Source: Eucommia ulmoides (lineage: Eukaryota > Streptophyta > Magnoliopsida > Garryales > Eucommiaceae). From it: 64,000 nt of DNA. Below are positions 22,460 to 34,499 of the stretch, piece after piece; positions within the stretch are counted from its first letter, which is position 1; every line of letters begins with the position of its first letter. The position numbers and the translations under genes were made by a program. The stretch is taken from positions 24,298,243 to 24,362,242 of the forward strand of contig CM028333.1 of the NCBI GenBank assembly GCA_016647705.1, in the 5' to 3' direction. The notes under the pieces are model-generated. The model was not told the DNA's origin, searched no databases, and saw nothing but the letters and a program-made list of their open reading frames with translations.

Positions 22460-23236
22460 TGATATGGGTAAAGTTGGGCCCCTCCACTTGTCCGCGGATT
22501 AAAGCTGCGTCCGCCGTCGACCTACCTATGTTCTAGCCCGGTAAATAGGCAGCCCGGACTGATTCCTTTCGACAACCCACGTGAGGTCAGTGTACCCAAA
22601 CCGACCTCCTCGCAAGTGGCCTGCCTGATCTGCGCTCATCAGTCCGCAGGAGATTGGAGTGCCTAGACCGATCTCCGCTGATGCGACCGACCTCGTTTAC
22701 CACCTCGGGAGGTCGGGTACCGACCTCATCCTCAACAGTGATGGGCCCAAGGCCCAGGCCCATGACTCTAATCCTCCGTGTCATCCACGCGCCTGACTGC
22801 TTACCGGTAACCTGAGCTTAAGGTCTTAATCTTATTTATGCTAATCACTATTTCCCCTATATATAGGAGGCTTCCTCCACACTTTACAAACACGAGAAAA
22901 TGATTCTAGAGAGATAAACTTGTCCTCAAATTGGTCAGACAGGTCGAGGTAACAGTAACTCTCCAACTTATCTTTCTCTCCAGATCCTTATTTTCATACC
23001 GGATGGGACACGCCGGGAACAACCTGGTCATCCCTTGTGCAGGTGGCGACCAGGAGCTCGGCCCGGACAACGGCCAGGAGCAAGGAAGGGAACCAAGATC
23101 TAGATCTAGACTCAGGCCAGTTCGGTCAACCAGTCCGATTGTAGCATGGAAACAAAGCGAGATTAACAACCATCTCATCCCTTATTCGAGAGTGTTCGAA
23201 CCATACTGCCGGTTGGACCAATTCCAAATACCAACA
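22460..23236 (+). repeat. Gypsy-1 5' LTR
   Basis: 777 bp. A TATA box (TATATATA, 22858-22865) marks the likely transcription start region. Confidence 0.95.
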
Positions 23237-23310
23237 ATTTGGCGTCGTCTGTGGGAACTGCTACAAAAAGCCTCTTCTGAATCATCAGCTACCCGCTTGG
23301 CTAGGGTTTG

Positions 23311-24742
23311 ATGAACACAAAGTCTGGTCACTCTCACTGATCAGATAACATAATCCACCCAGTGAATAGATAGCCCGGAGAGGATATATCGCGAGCTCCG
23401 AGGCCGGAAACTCGAGCCACTGCTCGCCGGGAGACAAATGAAGAAGGAGCAGACGTCAAAAGGCGGAATGTCAATATCGAGGAGCTTTGCCTAGGGCAAA
23501 CATCCGGGGTCGTCGATGCTGCCAAGCTCGACAACGTGGAACGCCAACTCGGCAAGTTCCAAGAATACTTCGACATCCTCCTCTCCTGCATACTTCTATC
23601 CCCGGTCAAAGGGAGACCGGACCTCCATGTTGTTGAGGAGAAGGTCCGCCCACAGGAGTCCAATGATCGAGCGTTGGGCTCTCCCGAGCAGATGGCGCGG
23701 GCTCGGCCTCAGGCCGTTAACCGAGCACTAAGGGATAGAGACCTTGACCCCCTAGTTGCCTCGACAAACATTTCCAGGTCGATGATCCCGGGACCGGCCA
23801 GGATTACCGCCAGCTCGAGAGTATAGCTGCCGTGAGCGTTCTAAGCACCGATCTTCTCAAATCAGGGAGGTAGACTCTCACTCCCCCCCCCATAAGTTCG
23901 TAGGAGGGAGCCCAGACCTGCTACCAGCCAGATTGTCGCCACGCCTGGTAGAGATAGAGGGAGCTCCTGGGCTTCATGCCGAGGTCAGGTCTCTTTTCTC
24001 TGCGGAAATCACCGAAGAGGCAATTCTGTACCGCTTTCCCAACCCGCCGGCCACCTAGTATGATGGGACGACCGACCCGCTGGATCACCTCTCCGTGTAC
24101 GTTTCTTACATGGATGTACACGCTGCCACAAATGCCATTAGGTGCGAATTTTTTTCGCTCGGATTAATTGGCCCGGCCAAGTCATAGTTTAACGATCTCC
24201 TGCCGGCCTCAATCTCCACATTCCTCCAGCTTGAACAGCAGTTCATGGAGAGAGTTAGTCGGTCTCGTCGCAGGCCAAAAACTGCGTCTCACCTCCTTGG
24301 CGTCAAGCAGGAGGAAAAAGAGAATCTCGCCGATTACGTGGACCAATTTTGGATGGAGACCCTCGCGTGTAAAAGAGTTTCTGATGAAGTAGCGCTAAGT
24401 GCTTTTACCAATGGGCTGAGGCACCGAAGGCGTTTGTATGACCTAAACTCCAGGCCGGCGGCTAGCCTTCGCGAAGCACTCGACCTTGGTGCCAATTTCT
24501 ATAAGGCCGACCTCGTCGATAAAATAACAAAAGAGAAGGAAGACCTTCTCAGGAAGAAGTCCCGAGCCGACGAGGGAACGAGCCAGTCCCAAGCGTCTAG
24601 GAGACTCCAGGCAGAGGGGAGGTTAGGCCCGCCGCTCGGAGACCGGAGGCCACTGTCGGGTGCCCGTCAGGTCGTCTACACTCCCTTGACGGCTTCCGTA
24701 GCGACAATCTTCGCTGAGAACGCCGGGAAAAGCCTGTTCTAG
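23311..24742 (+). pseudogene. Gypsy-1 gag remnant
   Basis: Retrotransposon Gag. The core begins near 24057 with YDGTTDPLDHLS and continues CEFFSLGLIGPAKS, then a stop where homologues have a codon for Trp or Arg. After it come FLQLEQQFMERV, ENLADYVDQFW and ALSAFTNGLRH. The upstream part (23311-23826) is open only in pieces and includes KLDNVERQLGKFQEYFD. Frameshifts and in-frame stops are present. Confidence 0.82.
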
Positions 24743-24783
24743 CCCGCACCCCCCTCATAGAGAAGCCCCTCGAGAAGTAAACT

Positions 24784-25640
24784 GATAAACACTACGACTT
24801 CCACAGGAGTAATGGTCACTCCACTGATGAATGCTTCCAGTTAAAAGAGGAGATTGAAGCCCTCATCCGCAGGGGCTACCTTGGGAACTACGTCCGGTGA
24901 CCCGACGAGGAAAGGGCTGGCTCGAATGTTTGCCATGATGGCCGCCGAGGACATCACCAAAAGTAAAATGATAACCAGAACCGACCCCGTGGCAACCGAG
25001 TTAAGGACGATTCTGAGCTGAAAGTCGACAGCGAAATAAACGTCATTCATGGTGGCCTGGGTTTCGCGGGGGAAACATCTTCTTCTAGGAAGTGGTATGA
25101 ATGTAAGAGTAAGAGGAAAACAGAGCAGGGCATCTATGAGGTTAGCACAATAGATGCGGCCTCCCACAACGTGATTTCATTTAGCGAGTTCGATTTAATG
25201 GGGGTGCACGTTCCGCACGACGACGCCCTGGTCATCGCAGCCTTAATCATCCATTTCAAGATATCCTATTTAAGGGAGCCTTTGACAAAATAAGCATAAA
25301 AGCAAGCTCCGTGTAGCCCATCAGGTCCCCGCTCGTCCGGTTTGGTGGCGACGTAGTCAATTCAGTCGGCTGGGTGTCCTTGCCCGTTACCGTTGGTTCT
25401 AGCCCTAACGTCGCCACCGTCTGGTCCAAATTTCTTATCGTGGACAGACCGTCGCCGTACAATGCAATTATGGGACGACCCACTTTGGCCGCCCTTAAAG
25501 CCGTATGCTCCCCCTATCACCAGAAAATGAAGTTCCCCACGGATTCTGGGGTGGGGGAGGTTTAGGGAAACGAGGACGCCGCACGGTCCTGTGCAAGAAG
25601 GGCCTTGGAGAAAAAATAGCAATTACAGTCGGGGGCAGAG
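24784..25640 (+). pseudogene. Gypsy-1 gag finger and protease remnant, catalytic loop missing
   Basis: A finger-like segment [15 protein letters not shown] (first Cys changed to Tyr) precedes the protease region. The protease has PHDDALVIAALIIHFKI and, later, RPSPYNAIMGRPTLAALKAV. Between these the stretch that normally holds Asp-Asn/Thr-Gly-Ser-Ser is absent. The join falls near 25260-25330 and is out of frame. Confidence 0.75.
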
Positions 25641-25655
25641 CTGTGTACCTCTCGC

Positions 25656-27220
25656 TTGGACGAGGAGCTCGTGGTCCTGACTCATGGGGCGGAGCCTGTT
25701 CCAATTGACGATCTATGTGATGATAAGCCCGTCCCGCGGCCCCACGAAGATCTGATTGACATCCCTATTCATCCCATTATCTTGGAGAGAATGGTGAGGA
25801 TCGAAGCTCGGTTAAGGCCGGAAGAGCGGTCCCACCTCACCGAGCTACTGGCAAAAAGCTACGACGTATTTGCCCAGTCGCACAACGAGCTTCCTGGTAT
25901 TGATCCAAGTGTTGCCATGCACCGGCTGCACGCCGACGTCTTCCACTCACCTGTCTGGCAAAAGAGAAAGAAGTTCCACCCAGAACGGCAGAAGATAATT
26001 GAAGAGGAAATGGACAAGCTCGTAAGGTTAGACGTCGTCGAAGAGGTAAAGTTCCCGGACTGGCTCGCAAACGTCGTACTGGCCCCAAGGCCGGCAATAA
26101 ATGGTGGCTTTGCATCGATTTTAAGGATTTAAACAAGGCCTGCCCAAAAGACTTCTTTCCACTCTCGAGGATCGACATCGTGATCGACGGTACGGCGAGG
26201 CACGAGCGACTTAGCTTCCTTGATGCTTACGCCGGCTACAACCAGATCCCCATGTGACCTCTTTCATCACCGACCGGGGTACGTACTACTGCAAAGTCAT
26301 GCCCTTTGGCCTCTGCAATGTTGGAGGCACTTATCAGAGGCTTGTCAATAAAATGTTCAAGAAGAAAATAGGGAGCACAATGGAGGTATACATTGACGAC
26401 ATGCTCGTGAAGAGTGTCTGGGCTAAGGACTACCTCACCCACCTCCAGGCATATTTTGACAAACTCCAAGCTCATCACATGAGGCTGAATCCAAACAAAT
26501 GTATTTTCGGCGTGTTCGCAGGTAAATTCCTAGGGTTTATGGTATCCCAGCGCTGCATTGACGCCAACCCCGACCAGATCAGCGCAGTGCTCGGTATGGC
26601 GCCTCCTCGGAATAAGAAGGAGGTCCAAATACTAATAGGTCGGCTAGCCGCCCTGAATCGGTTCATCTCCAGATCGTCCGAAAAATGTCTCCCCTTTTTC
26701 AAAATTCTCCAGGGGAACAAAGCATTCGAATGCAACGACAAGTGTGACCACGCCTTCGTGGAGCTAAAAAAATATCTCTCGTCGGCTCTTTTACTTACTA
26801 CGCCCCAAAAGGGCGATGACCTGCTCCTCTACGTAGCGGCCTCCCCCATGGCCGTTAGTGCCGCCCTGGTTCGAGAGGACGCCGGTGTCCAGAGCCCGGT
26901 CTACTACTCCAGTCGCGTCCTAATTAATACAGAGACAAGATATACGAAATTCGAAAAGCTGGCCTATGCCTTGTTGATTGCCTCCAGGAAACTACACTAA
27001 TATTTTCAAGCCCACACGATTGTGGTTTTGACGGACCAACCATTGAGGAAGATCCTCTATTCACCTGACATATCCGGGAAATTGATGAAGTATAGCCTGG
27101 AGTTAGGCCAATTCCACATCAAATATCGCCCCAGGATAGCAATCAAGGGACAGGTCCTCGCCGACTTCATAGCCGAGTTGACCTTCCCCAAGAAAGAAAC
27201 CGTCACCAACTTGGGTCGTC
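25656..27220 (+). pseudogene. Gypsy-1 reverse transcriptase and RNase H
   Basis: RT begins in the frame of ELLAKSYDVFAQSHNELPGI and passes through WLANVVL. The frame shifts near 26095 to LCIDFKDLNKACPKD and RLSFLDAYAGYNQIPM. It shifts again just after 26250 to ITDRGTYYCKVMPFGLCN and VYIDDMLVKS (YIDD codons 26389-26400). RNase H follows with LYVAASPMAVSAALV and TDQPLRKIL. Catalytic Asp codons remain, but the frame breaks and a stop at 26998 disable it. Confidence 0.88.
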
Positions 27221-27289
27221 CCACACAAACCCCCCAAAGGTCGGGAACGGCTGGCGTCTTGGGCGAGCTAGCGAAGCACGAGGACGACC

Positions 27290-27800
27290 TCGGGCCCTAC
27301 TCGTGGCAACTGTTCACCGATGGATCTTCCAATCAGAGCATCTCAGGGGCCGGCATATGGCCCCAGATAAAGAAGAGATCGAGTACGCCCTCAGGCTTGG
27401 ATTCTAAGTTACCAACAACGAGGCCGAGTACGAGGCGTTGTTGGTCGGGCTTCGTTTAGCCCGACATTTTAATGTAAGATCTCTCTTGGTAATGTATGAT
27501 TCCCAGCTCGTGGTCAACCAGGTCAACGGTGATTACCTCGCGGAAGACCCGAACATGGTAGCCTACCTGGAGAGGGTTAACGACCTGTCAAAGCTCTTCG
27601 AGAGGGTTAGAGTCACGCAAATACCCCGAGAAGAGAACAGGCACACCAACGCCCTAGCTAACCTGGCTTTGGTCGTCGAGTACACACTCAAGAGGATGGT
27701 CCCTGTTGAATTTTTCGCCGAGTCAAGCACAGCTTTCTCAAACGAGCCCACAATCGTATGTGCCCTGAATTCGGAACTGACCTGGATGGATCCCATAATG
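27290..27800 (+). pseudogene. Gypsy-1 second, archaeal-type RNase H
   Basis: Starts WQLFTDGSSNQSISGAG and shifts frame near 27360. It continues LLVGLRLARHFN, YDSQLVVNQVNGDY and PREENRHTNALANLAL. This extra RNase H is characteristic of Tat elements. Confidence 0.85.
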
Positions 27801-27849
27801 AGCTATCTTGCATACGGGACATTACCCAACGATCATGCCCATTCTTAAA

Positions 27850-28300
27850 GGATACGATACCAGGCAGCGCTATACAAGCTCATCGACGGTCTCCTTTACT
27901 GTAAATCCTTCTCCGGTCCGGAATTCCCGATGTCTCCGACCTGAAGAAGCTGAGTATGTTATGAGGGAGGTCCACGAGGGAATATGCGAAAATCACTTGG
28001 GGGGCAGATCCTTGGTTCGAAAGCTGCTCCCGAACGGGTATTATTGGCCTAAAATACTGGAGGACGCGGGGGAGTTCGTGAAAAGATACGACAAGTGCCA
28101 GCGATTTGTCGCGCACCCTCACGCCCCTCCGAATGAGCTCGTCCCAATGTCCGGCCTGTGGTCGTTCGCCTAGTGGGGTATCGACCTCCTCGGCACCTTT
28201 TCCCTAGGGTCCGGCCAAAGGAAATTTATGGTCGTCGCTATTGACTACTTCACCAAGTGGGTTGAGGCCGAACCACTAGCGATGATAACCAAGCAATGGA
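27850..28300 (+). pseudogene. Gypsy-1 integrase, truncated
   Basis: The HHCC finger region runs VHEGICENHLGGRSL, GYYWPKILEDAGEFV and YDKCQRFV. The core starts WGIDLLGTFSLGSGQ after a TAG replacing CAG, and IDYFTKWVEAEPLA follows. All integrase sequence after this point is missing, including most of the catalytic core. The element cannot integrate alone. Confidence 0.87.
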
Positions 28301-28461
28301 CATAGAGAAAGAAGAGCAAAAGTATATTATGTTCAGATTGTTTGTCAAAACTACAAAAAGAGCGTGACTGCTGCACGCAAGATACAAGCCCGCTATTTGC
28401 TGGGCCGCACAAAATAAAAAAAAATAAAAAAAAAGTGAGCTGATCAGGCTGGGCTTGCGGA

Positions 28462-30814
28462 CTAGTCGGCTGCAGGCTCATCTGTCGTACCCTCCTCGCG
28501 ACTTTCAGATGGTCGTTTCGGCGTGGCGGTAGGGGCCGTTGGTGTATCGCCCAAAGCGGTATCCTGCAAAACCTCGGTCTTGGCAATGTCCTCGCTTGTT
28601 AGCTCGATTATCAATCTTGAGGAGTCAATCTCGGGAAACTATTGGCGCAGGGAATTGATCGCCCCTTTGAAGCCCAGCCCGATCACGTTGATGGCGATAC
28701 GGTCCTTGGGCCCGGTAAATTATTCACTTTTCTTGTACTAGGCAACCGCATTATCCCGGACCTTCTCGAGCTCCGCCACATTGTCCCTACGGAGTTCCTT
28801 CAACTTTGCTTTGGCCACGTGCTCGGATCGCCGGGACTCCTCGGCCTTCTCCTCTGCCGCCACCTTCTCCGATTGAAGCCTCTAGTTTTCTCCTGTCACC
28901 CGGTCCAGCTCCTTCTTGAGGTCCTCCATGATATCGATGTCCTTCTCTCTGGCCTGTGTAAGACCCTCGACCACCTAGTTGGCCTGGTGTAGGCGAGCAC
29001 AGGCCTCGAGAGTGGCAAACACGGACTGCACAGTTGACGACAATGGCGTTAACAACGTAAAGTATTCTCAAAGTTCTAAAAACCAACCGGTGAGGGTTGC
29101 TTACCGAGAGCGTGTGCCAATTCAGGTCGACGTAGAGTTTAGCGTTCGTCTTGTCAGCGAACCTTCTCCTATCTGCCGGAGGCACTATCCGCATCGCGTA
29201 CTACTTCAACATGCTACTGTTCTAAGTCGCCGATTGATCAGGTCGGAGACCGGTATAGATGATCAGCTCTGGTTCCCCGGTACCCTCTCGCGGCTGCTCC
29301 TCGTCCCGGACCGGAGTAGAGGCTCGGCTCTTTTTGTGACGGCCGGACGGCGTGTCGGATGTCCCCACCTTCCTCTTTCCCTTGTCTTTCCTTACGAGCG
29401 GAGCGGGGTCATCCTCGATGATCTTTATCTTCATGGCATTCGTAGCCACCGGGGTGTCGGCCCTACTGGGCGTGGGGATAGACCAGGCCTGGTTTGTCAG
29501 TCTCGTCTCCTCTGTCCCCGTCCCGGCCTGTGTGCCTCGGGTGACCTGTCAGGATTCTACATTTTTCTTCTCCATCCGGGCTAGCGTAGCCAGGTCCATC
29601 ACTAAAAAACAAAACAAATAAACCAATCAACTGAAAGAATAATAAGTAAAGAAGAACAATGAGACTGGCTCAAAGCACTCACCGTTTTTCAATTTTGGGT
29701 TTAGGAATGGTGCTGGTAGGGTCGCATTGCTCCAAAAGTATATGTCGTACAGACACAACGAGAGCAGAGGAACAACGTTCGTGAACGTCATCCTGAGGAT
29801 CACCTCATTCTCTTGTAAAATGTCCGCGCTCGGCTTCCGCTTCTTAGTCACTGAAAAAGAGCAAACAAGAAGCTTGTTAGAATGAGAACCGGGGTACAGG
29901 GAGCGAGGACCGAGCTGAAAAAGACTTACCCATATCTCCCCAGTGCCTCTGGACCAGAAAATCAAACGAAGGCTTCTCGTCGGACTCCCAACCGGTACCT
30001 CCCAAGAAGAAGAACCCCAACTTCCATTCCTTAATGGATTTGGGGTAGCTCTTGAGGAACTTCCGCCGGGCTGATATGTAAAACCAGCCCTTTCTGTTAG
30101 GCATGGCCTTCGCCAGAAACAGAGTAGAGAACATGTCGAGGGACAGCTTCACTCCCTTGGCCAAGCAAATGATGTGGAACGACACAATAAGACGGATACT
30201 GTTGGGAGAGAGTTGTGACGGACACAGGCCCAAATCCCAACAAACCTTTCTCACCTAGGGGTGGATGGGAAATTGCAGTTCGGCCTGTAGCTGCTGGTCG
30301 TGGACTGTGATAAACCCCTCGAGTGGGTCGCATGATCGGTCATCCGGCCCTGCAGCTCAGAGCACTACCGAGCACGGTATCGCGTACTTATTATGGTGTC
30401 TGCGAACCGCTTTCCCTAAGAGCTCAGATTCTAGCTCCCAGACCGAAGCGCCCCGAGGAACAGTGCAGGCTGACCGCCGTGAAGTCGAGCTGGACTGTGG
30501 AAGGCGCCCAGATGTGGACGGTCTGGAAAACCACCGGAGGAGCCCGCCACCTAACCCGTCCTTCGAGAGCCACGGGAAAGACCAACCGCAGGGAGTGCCC
30601 CTACACTGGTATCACCCTGAGACCCCTCGGATGAGGTTGTCCACTGAACAGCGGGCTCTTGCCCGTCCTCCGACCGAGAAGCCGGTGGAATGGGAGGATT
30701 CGACTTCGTCGCAGAGAAGCTGAACTCCATCTGGATGCCAGAGTAGTACATGACTATCACATTTATTAACGACGCGCTGCTCCCCAACCAGCCGGTCTCA
30801 AAAGCAGAAGACAT
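28462..30814 (-). pseudogene. Spliced antisense gene in the 3' region of Gypsy-1
   Basis: Opposite in strand to gag-pol. The N-terminal part matches plant sequences of the 'putative gypsy type transposon' family as I recall it: NKYAIPCSVVL, EGFITVHDQQLQAELQFPIHP, then VRKVCWDLGLCPSQLSPNS and RHWGDM. Three short introns keep the frame: 29929-29851 (79 nt), 29682-29602 (81 nt) and 29104-29026 (79 nt), all GT-AG. Downstream lie a Lys/Arg-rich linker (KDKGKRKVGTSDTPSGRHKK) and a charged coiled coil (KDIDIMEDLKKELDRV to NVAELEKVRDNAVA). The end is at TAG 28464-28462. About eight in-frame stops, mostly TAG or TGA one transition from CAG, CGA or TGG, show that this copy is dead. The start is uncertain (ATG at 30814 or 30732), and the first 300 nt may contain a frameshift. 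Function unknown. Confidence 0.72.
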
Positions 30815-31220
30815 GAAGAAAATAAAAAGAGGAGAAGGGGAGACAAGGACAGGAGCAGTACCGTGCTCCAGAGGTCGGTGAGAGCTTTCGCAAAAATCTG
30901 GTGAGGAAATTCGAAGAATGGATCGCCTATTTATAGTGTACCGGGAAGTCCAAACGCCGCGTCTCATCATGCGGCTCGCTGAACACCGATTCTCACACTA
31001 CAACCACGAATTAAGCATCCAGACGGACCGACAGTCTGGCTTCTTTGAGAAGCCAAAAGGCGCGTCGGACACGTCGGTTTAACTTCTAGGAGACACCAAA
31101 GGACATCCCCAGCCGGGCTGTACCACCCCGGTCCCAACAGACCGCTCTATCTTTCAGCAAGGTATCCGTTTCGTGAGACCAGCTCGCTAAAACCTCAGCG
31201 CCTCGTGTCCCACTTCCATG

Positions 31221-31239
31221 CAGAGGCTTGGGGGGTAAC
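31221..31239 (+). promoter_or_regulatory. Gypsy-1 polypurine tract
   Basis: The purine-rich run ending GGGGGGTAAC directly precedes the 3' LTR. Expected primer for plus-strand synthesis. Confidence 0.75.
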
Positions 31240-32016
31240 TGATATGGGTAAAGTTGGGCTTCTCCACATGTCCGTGGATTAAGGCCGCGTCTGCCATCGA
31301 CCTACCTGCTTTCCAGCTCGGTGAATAGGCAGCCTAAACTTGTTCCTTTCAGCAACCCGTGTAAGGTCAGTATACCCAAACCGACCTCCTCGCGAGTGGC
31401 CTGCCTGATCTGCGCTCATCAGTTCGCGGGAGATTGGAGTGCCCAGACCGATCTCTGCTGATACGACCGACCTCGTTTACCACCTCAGGGAGGTTGGGTA
31501 CCGACCTCATCCTCAACAGTGATGGGCCCAAGGCCCAGTCCCATAGCTCTAATCCTCCGGGTCATCCACGCGCCTGACGGCTTACCGGTAACCCGATCTT
31601 AAGGTCTTAATCTTATTTATGCTAATTACTATTTCCCCTATAAATAGGAGGCTTCCTCCACACTTTACAAACACGAGAAAACGATTCTAGAGAGAGAAAC
31701 TTGTCCTTAGATCGGTCAGACAGGTCGAGGTAATAGTAACTCTTAAACCTATCTTTCTCTCCGGATCCTTACACTCACGCCGGAGGGGACACGCCGGGAA
31801 CAACCCGGCCGGCCCTTGTGCAGGTGGAGACCAGGAGCTCGGCTCGAACAACGGCCAGGAGCAAGGAAGGGAACCAAGATCCGGGTCCGGACTCAGGCCA
31901 GTTCAGCAACTGGTCCGGTTGTAGCACAGAAACAAAGCGAGATTAACAACCCTCTCATCCCTGATCCGAGAATGTTCGGACCATACTGCTGGTTGGACCA
32001 ATTCCAAACACCAACA
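31240..32016 (+). repeat. Gypsy-1 3' LTR
   Basis: 777 bp, homologous to 22460-23236. The TATA box is TATAAATA at 31639-31646. Confidence 0.95.
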
Positions 32017-32978
32017 TATTTCTATGTTGGATAATTCTGAAAATATAAATGTGTTTGGTAACAACCATTATTTTGAAATTGTTTCTTTTAATTTATGAGA
32101 ACAAAAACCAAAAAAAACATTCGAATTGCAACATGTTTTTTTTTTTTTTTTTAAATGCATAATAAATAAACCTCGATTTCAGCATGATAATAGCTCAATT
32201 TCAGCAAAAGAAACCTCAAATTCAACACAAAAAAATAACTCCATTTGGGAGAAAAAAAATTAATTTTAGCCAAAAAAAAAAAAGCCAAAAGAAAAAACTC
32301 AATTATATCAGAAAAAAACTCCAATTTCATCATAGACAGTATATTTTTTGTGCATTTAGTCTGCCTCCAAATTTTAAAGAATAATTATGAAATAACATGC
32401 TCTCTCCCTCATTTCCATCCTTCAAAACTTTTCTTTCCTATCCTTAAGTATTTTTAGGATTATTTAGACCTAAGCCCACTTATGAGTAAAAAATTAAAAT
32501 GGACCCTGCTTAATTTTATTCGTTTGACAAAACACCATTTTTTAAAAATAAATAAAAAATAATAATTATCTAAATTTAAATGACAAAATTACCCTTTTTT
32601 TAAAAAAAAAAAATAAAAAAATAATTTCATTTATCTAAATTCCCTATCATCCACTCACTATCATTCATCATCTCACCACTCCAACGTGCTCTCCCTCTCT
32701 CTCTCTTTCCTCTACCCAATGCAGAGGTTGCCCCCTACCACCTCCAAATGCAGCGTCGATTGCCATCGTCTTCTCCAACAACACCGGCCACCATCGCAAT
32801 CACGTTCTCTCTCTCTCTCTACCACTGTTCGGGCTATATCCATCATGCCACCACCATCAAGAACCGTCGTCGAACCATTACCGCCACCGCCAACAATCTC
32901 TCTCTCTCTCTCTCTCTCTCACAAACCAGATCTGGTCGTTGCCAGCAAGATCTGTTCACGATCTGGCTATCACTTGAC
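32017..32978. other. MITE-C remainder and AT/CT-rich sequence
   Basis: 32022-32140 continues the MITE interrupted by Gypsy-1. The rest is A/T-rich with CT microsatellites at about 32695-32710 and 32900-32920. Open frames with Ser/Leu runs here are translations of those repeats. Confidence 0.6.
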
Positions 32979-33055
32979 TATTGGATTTTTTTTTATTAAA
33001 TATGAGCTAACATTAAATGAATTAATTATTTTATAAAAACGGGTTAATGGGTAGT
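32979..33055 (+). repeat. copia-3 5' LTR, first part
   Basis: Matches 39594 onward; the first bases read TATTGG instead of TGTTG. Interrupted after TAGT. Confidence 0.85.
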
Positions 33056-34021
33056 TATCATACGGTCGAATTTCTACCATAAAAATTATAACCGAGTGAT
33101 GACCTAGTTGCACCGACAACTAGCAGCCCCGTGAATGTCTTGTCACGCAACGAAAATGTACCGACCGTATGTAAAACACACGCGTTCTTCCAATATTATA
33201 TAACCGAGTATACACCGAAACATAGTACCAGAAACGCACCCACACAACGACACAATAACATTTACGGAAAAACCCAACCTTGTATTATATAACTCAGGTT
33301 ACAAGGAACCAATTACAACAATGGTCTATAAAATCCGCAAGTATCATTCACTCCCCAAAAACATACCAAAACATAACTATTTATAGGAGAAAATAGCAGT
33401 TGACAGCCCCAACTGCCTAGGCAAACAATTGACATCTGTCCCGACACATGTCCGACCCACAAGAGTTAGTTTTCCTGTTTGAAAACTAACCAAAAGAGCC
33501 GAGAAATTGACCAGAACTGTCTGGTAACCACCACCAATCCATCAGCTCACCACAAGCTCAGCTTCATTCCAGCGTTTTTGTACCGTCCTAACATCCTACC
33601 TCATTTCCATCTCGTCCCATAGTCATGCCAATGTCTTGCCATGCCGCCTGCATGTCCAGAACACGTCGTTGCTCCCACATTCTGTCTCGTTGCGTTGTTG
33701 CGCCCAACGACGTCCCAACATCGTATGTATTTTCTGTACCAAAATGCACCGCCATTCCCAACAGTACATCATATCGTGCACATGACACCGTTCACAACGT
33801 AGCGTTGCGCCTACGTTGTGTCATCTTGTCTCGGTACCGCCCAAGGTCCTTGTCATTGCCTAACACCGCTGATGTTGTGCCACAATGCCGTTACCCACCA
33901 ACGTGCACCAAGTTGGTGTCTTCCTTGCCAAGGACCCCGTTCGTGCCGTATGCATTATGTCCGATAGTAAAGTGCACCAAGTCGGTGTTGTTTGATTCTC
34001 TAGTATTGTTAGGGGCTAACA
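33056..34021 (-). repeat. 3' LTR of the nested gag-only element
   Basis: 966 bp, homologous to 35488-36459. Long plus-strand open frames across it are incidental. Confidence 0.87.
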
Positions 34022-34499
34022 ATCTATCCCCACCAAAAGAATTTGACGTCCTCGTCGAATCGATCCCAGCACGATCCACTAGTTTTGGCATACACCGATG
34101 CTACCCGTTCTTGCATAGTCTTCTCACTCTATCAGCAACATTTCCACCGGTCAGTTGCAACTCCCTACAACGTGTTTGCCACAAAACACCTTTCGTGATC
34201 GGACTGACCACTAGCCCCGTTGCTACCACAATAACCTCTTTTGGAAACCCACGATAACCAGTCGCCTCTGGTTATTTTTTCAGCACAGGACATAGGACAG
34301 TTTCTAGTATCCTACATACTAAATCAGGTTCTTCACGTACTCATTTTCAAACCACCCTCGGTCTGTCCGTTGTCCACCAACAACATTGGACCAACGCGCG
34401 CCATCTCCCGTCCAGAGCTGTCATCGTCTGATTCCTCCCAAACCAGCGTTGTTAGCTTCTTTTTCTTTAGATAATCTCTCGCTCGGTGAGGACCGTCGC

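Larger units (their letters stand above)
22460..32016 (+). mobile_element. Gypsy-1, Tat-lineage Ty3/gypsy element, 9557 bp with both LTRs
   Basis: Both LTRs are exactly 777 bp (22460-23236 and 31240-32016), start TGATATGGG and end CCAACA. They differ mainly by C/T and G/A transitions. A perfect target duplication TATTT lies at 22455-22459 and 32017-32021. The primer region after the 5' LTR reads TTTGGCGTCGTCTGTGGGA, as in Tat elements. The purine tract GAGGCTTGGGGGGT precedes the 3' LTR. Order: gag, PR, RT, RNase H, a second (archaeal-type) RNase H, truncated IN, then about 2.9 kb with an antisense gene. The double RNase H marks the Tat group. Confidence 0.95.

Noticed and set aside
22931-23311. 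126-codon plus-strand frame near the Gypsy-1 5' LTR
   Set aside because: Falls in the LTR and primer region. The copy in the 3' LTR is not equally open.
29222-29621. Plus-strand frames in the Gypsy-1 3' region
   Set aside because: They are shadows of the antisense gene, which has matching family motifs and splice sites on the other strand.
33625-34257. 210-codon plus-strand open frame
   Set aside because: Lies antisense within and beyond an LTR of the nested element. The matching stretch in the other LTR is broken, and no family is recognisable.
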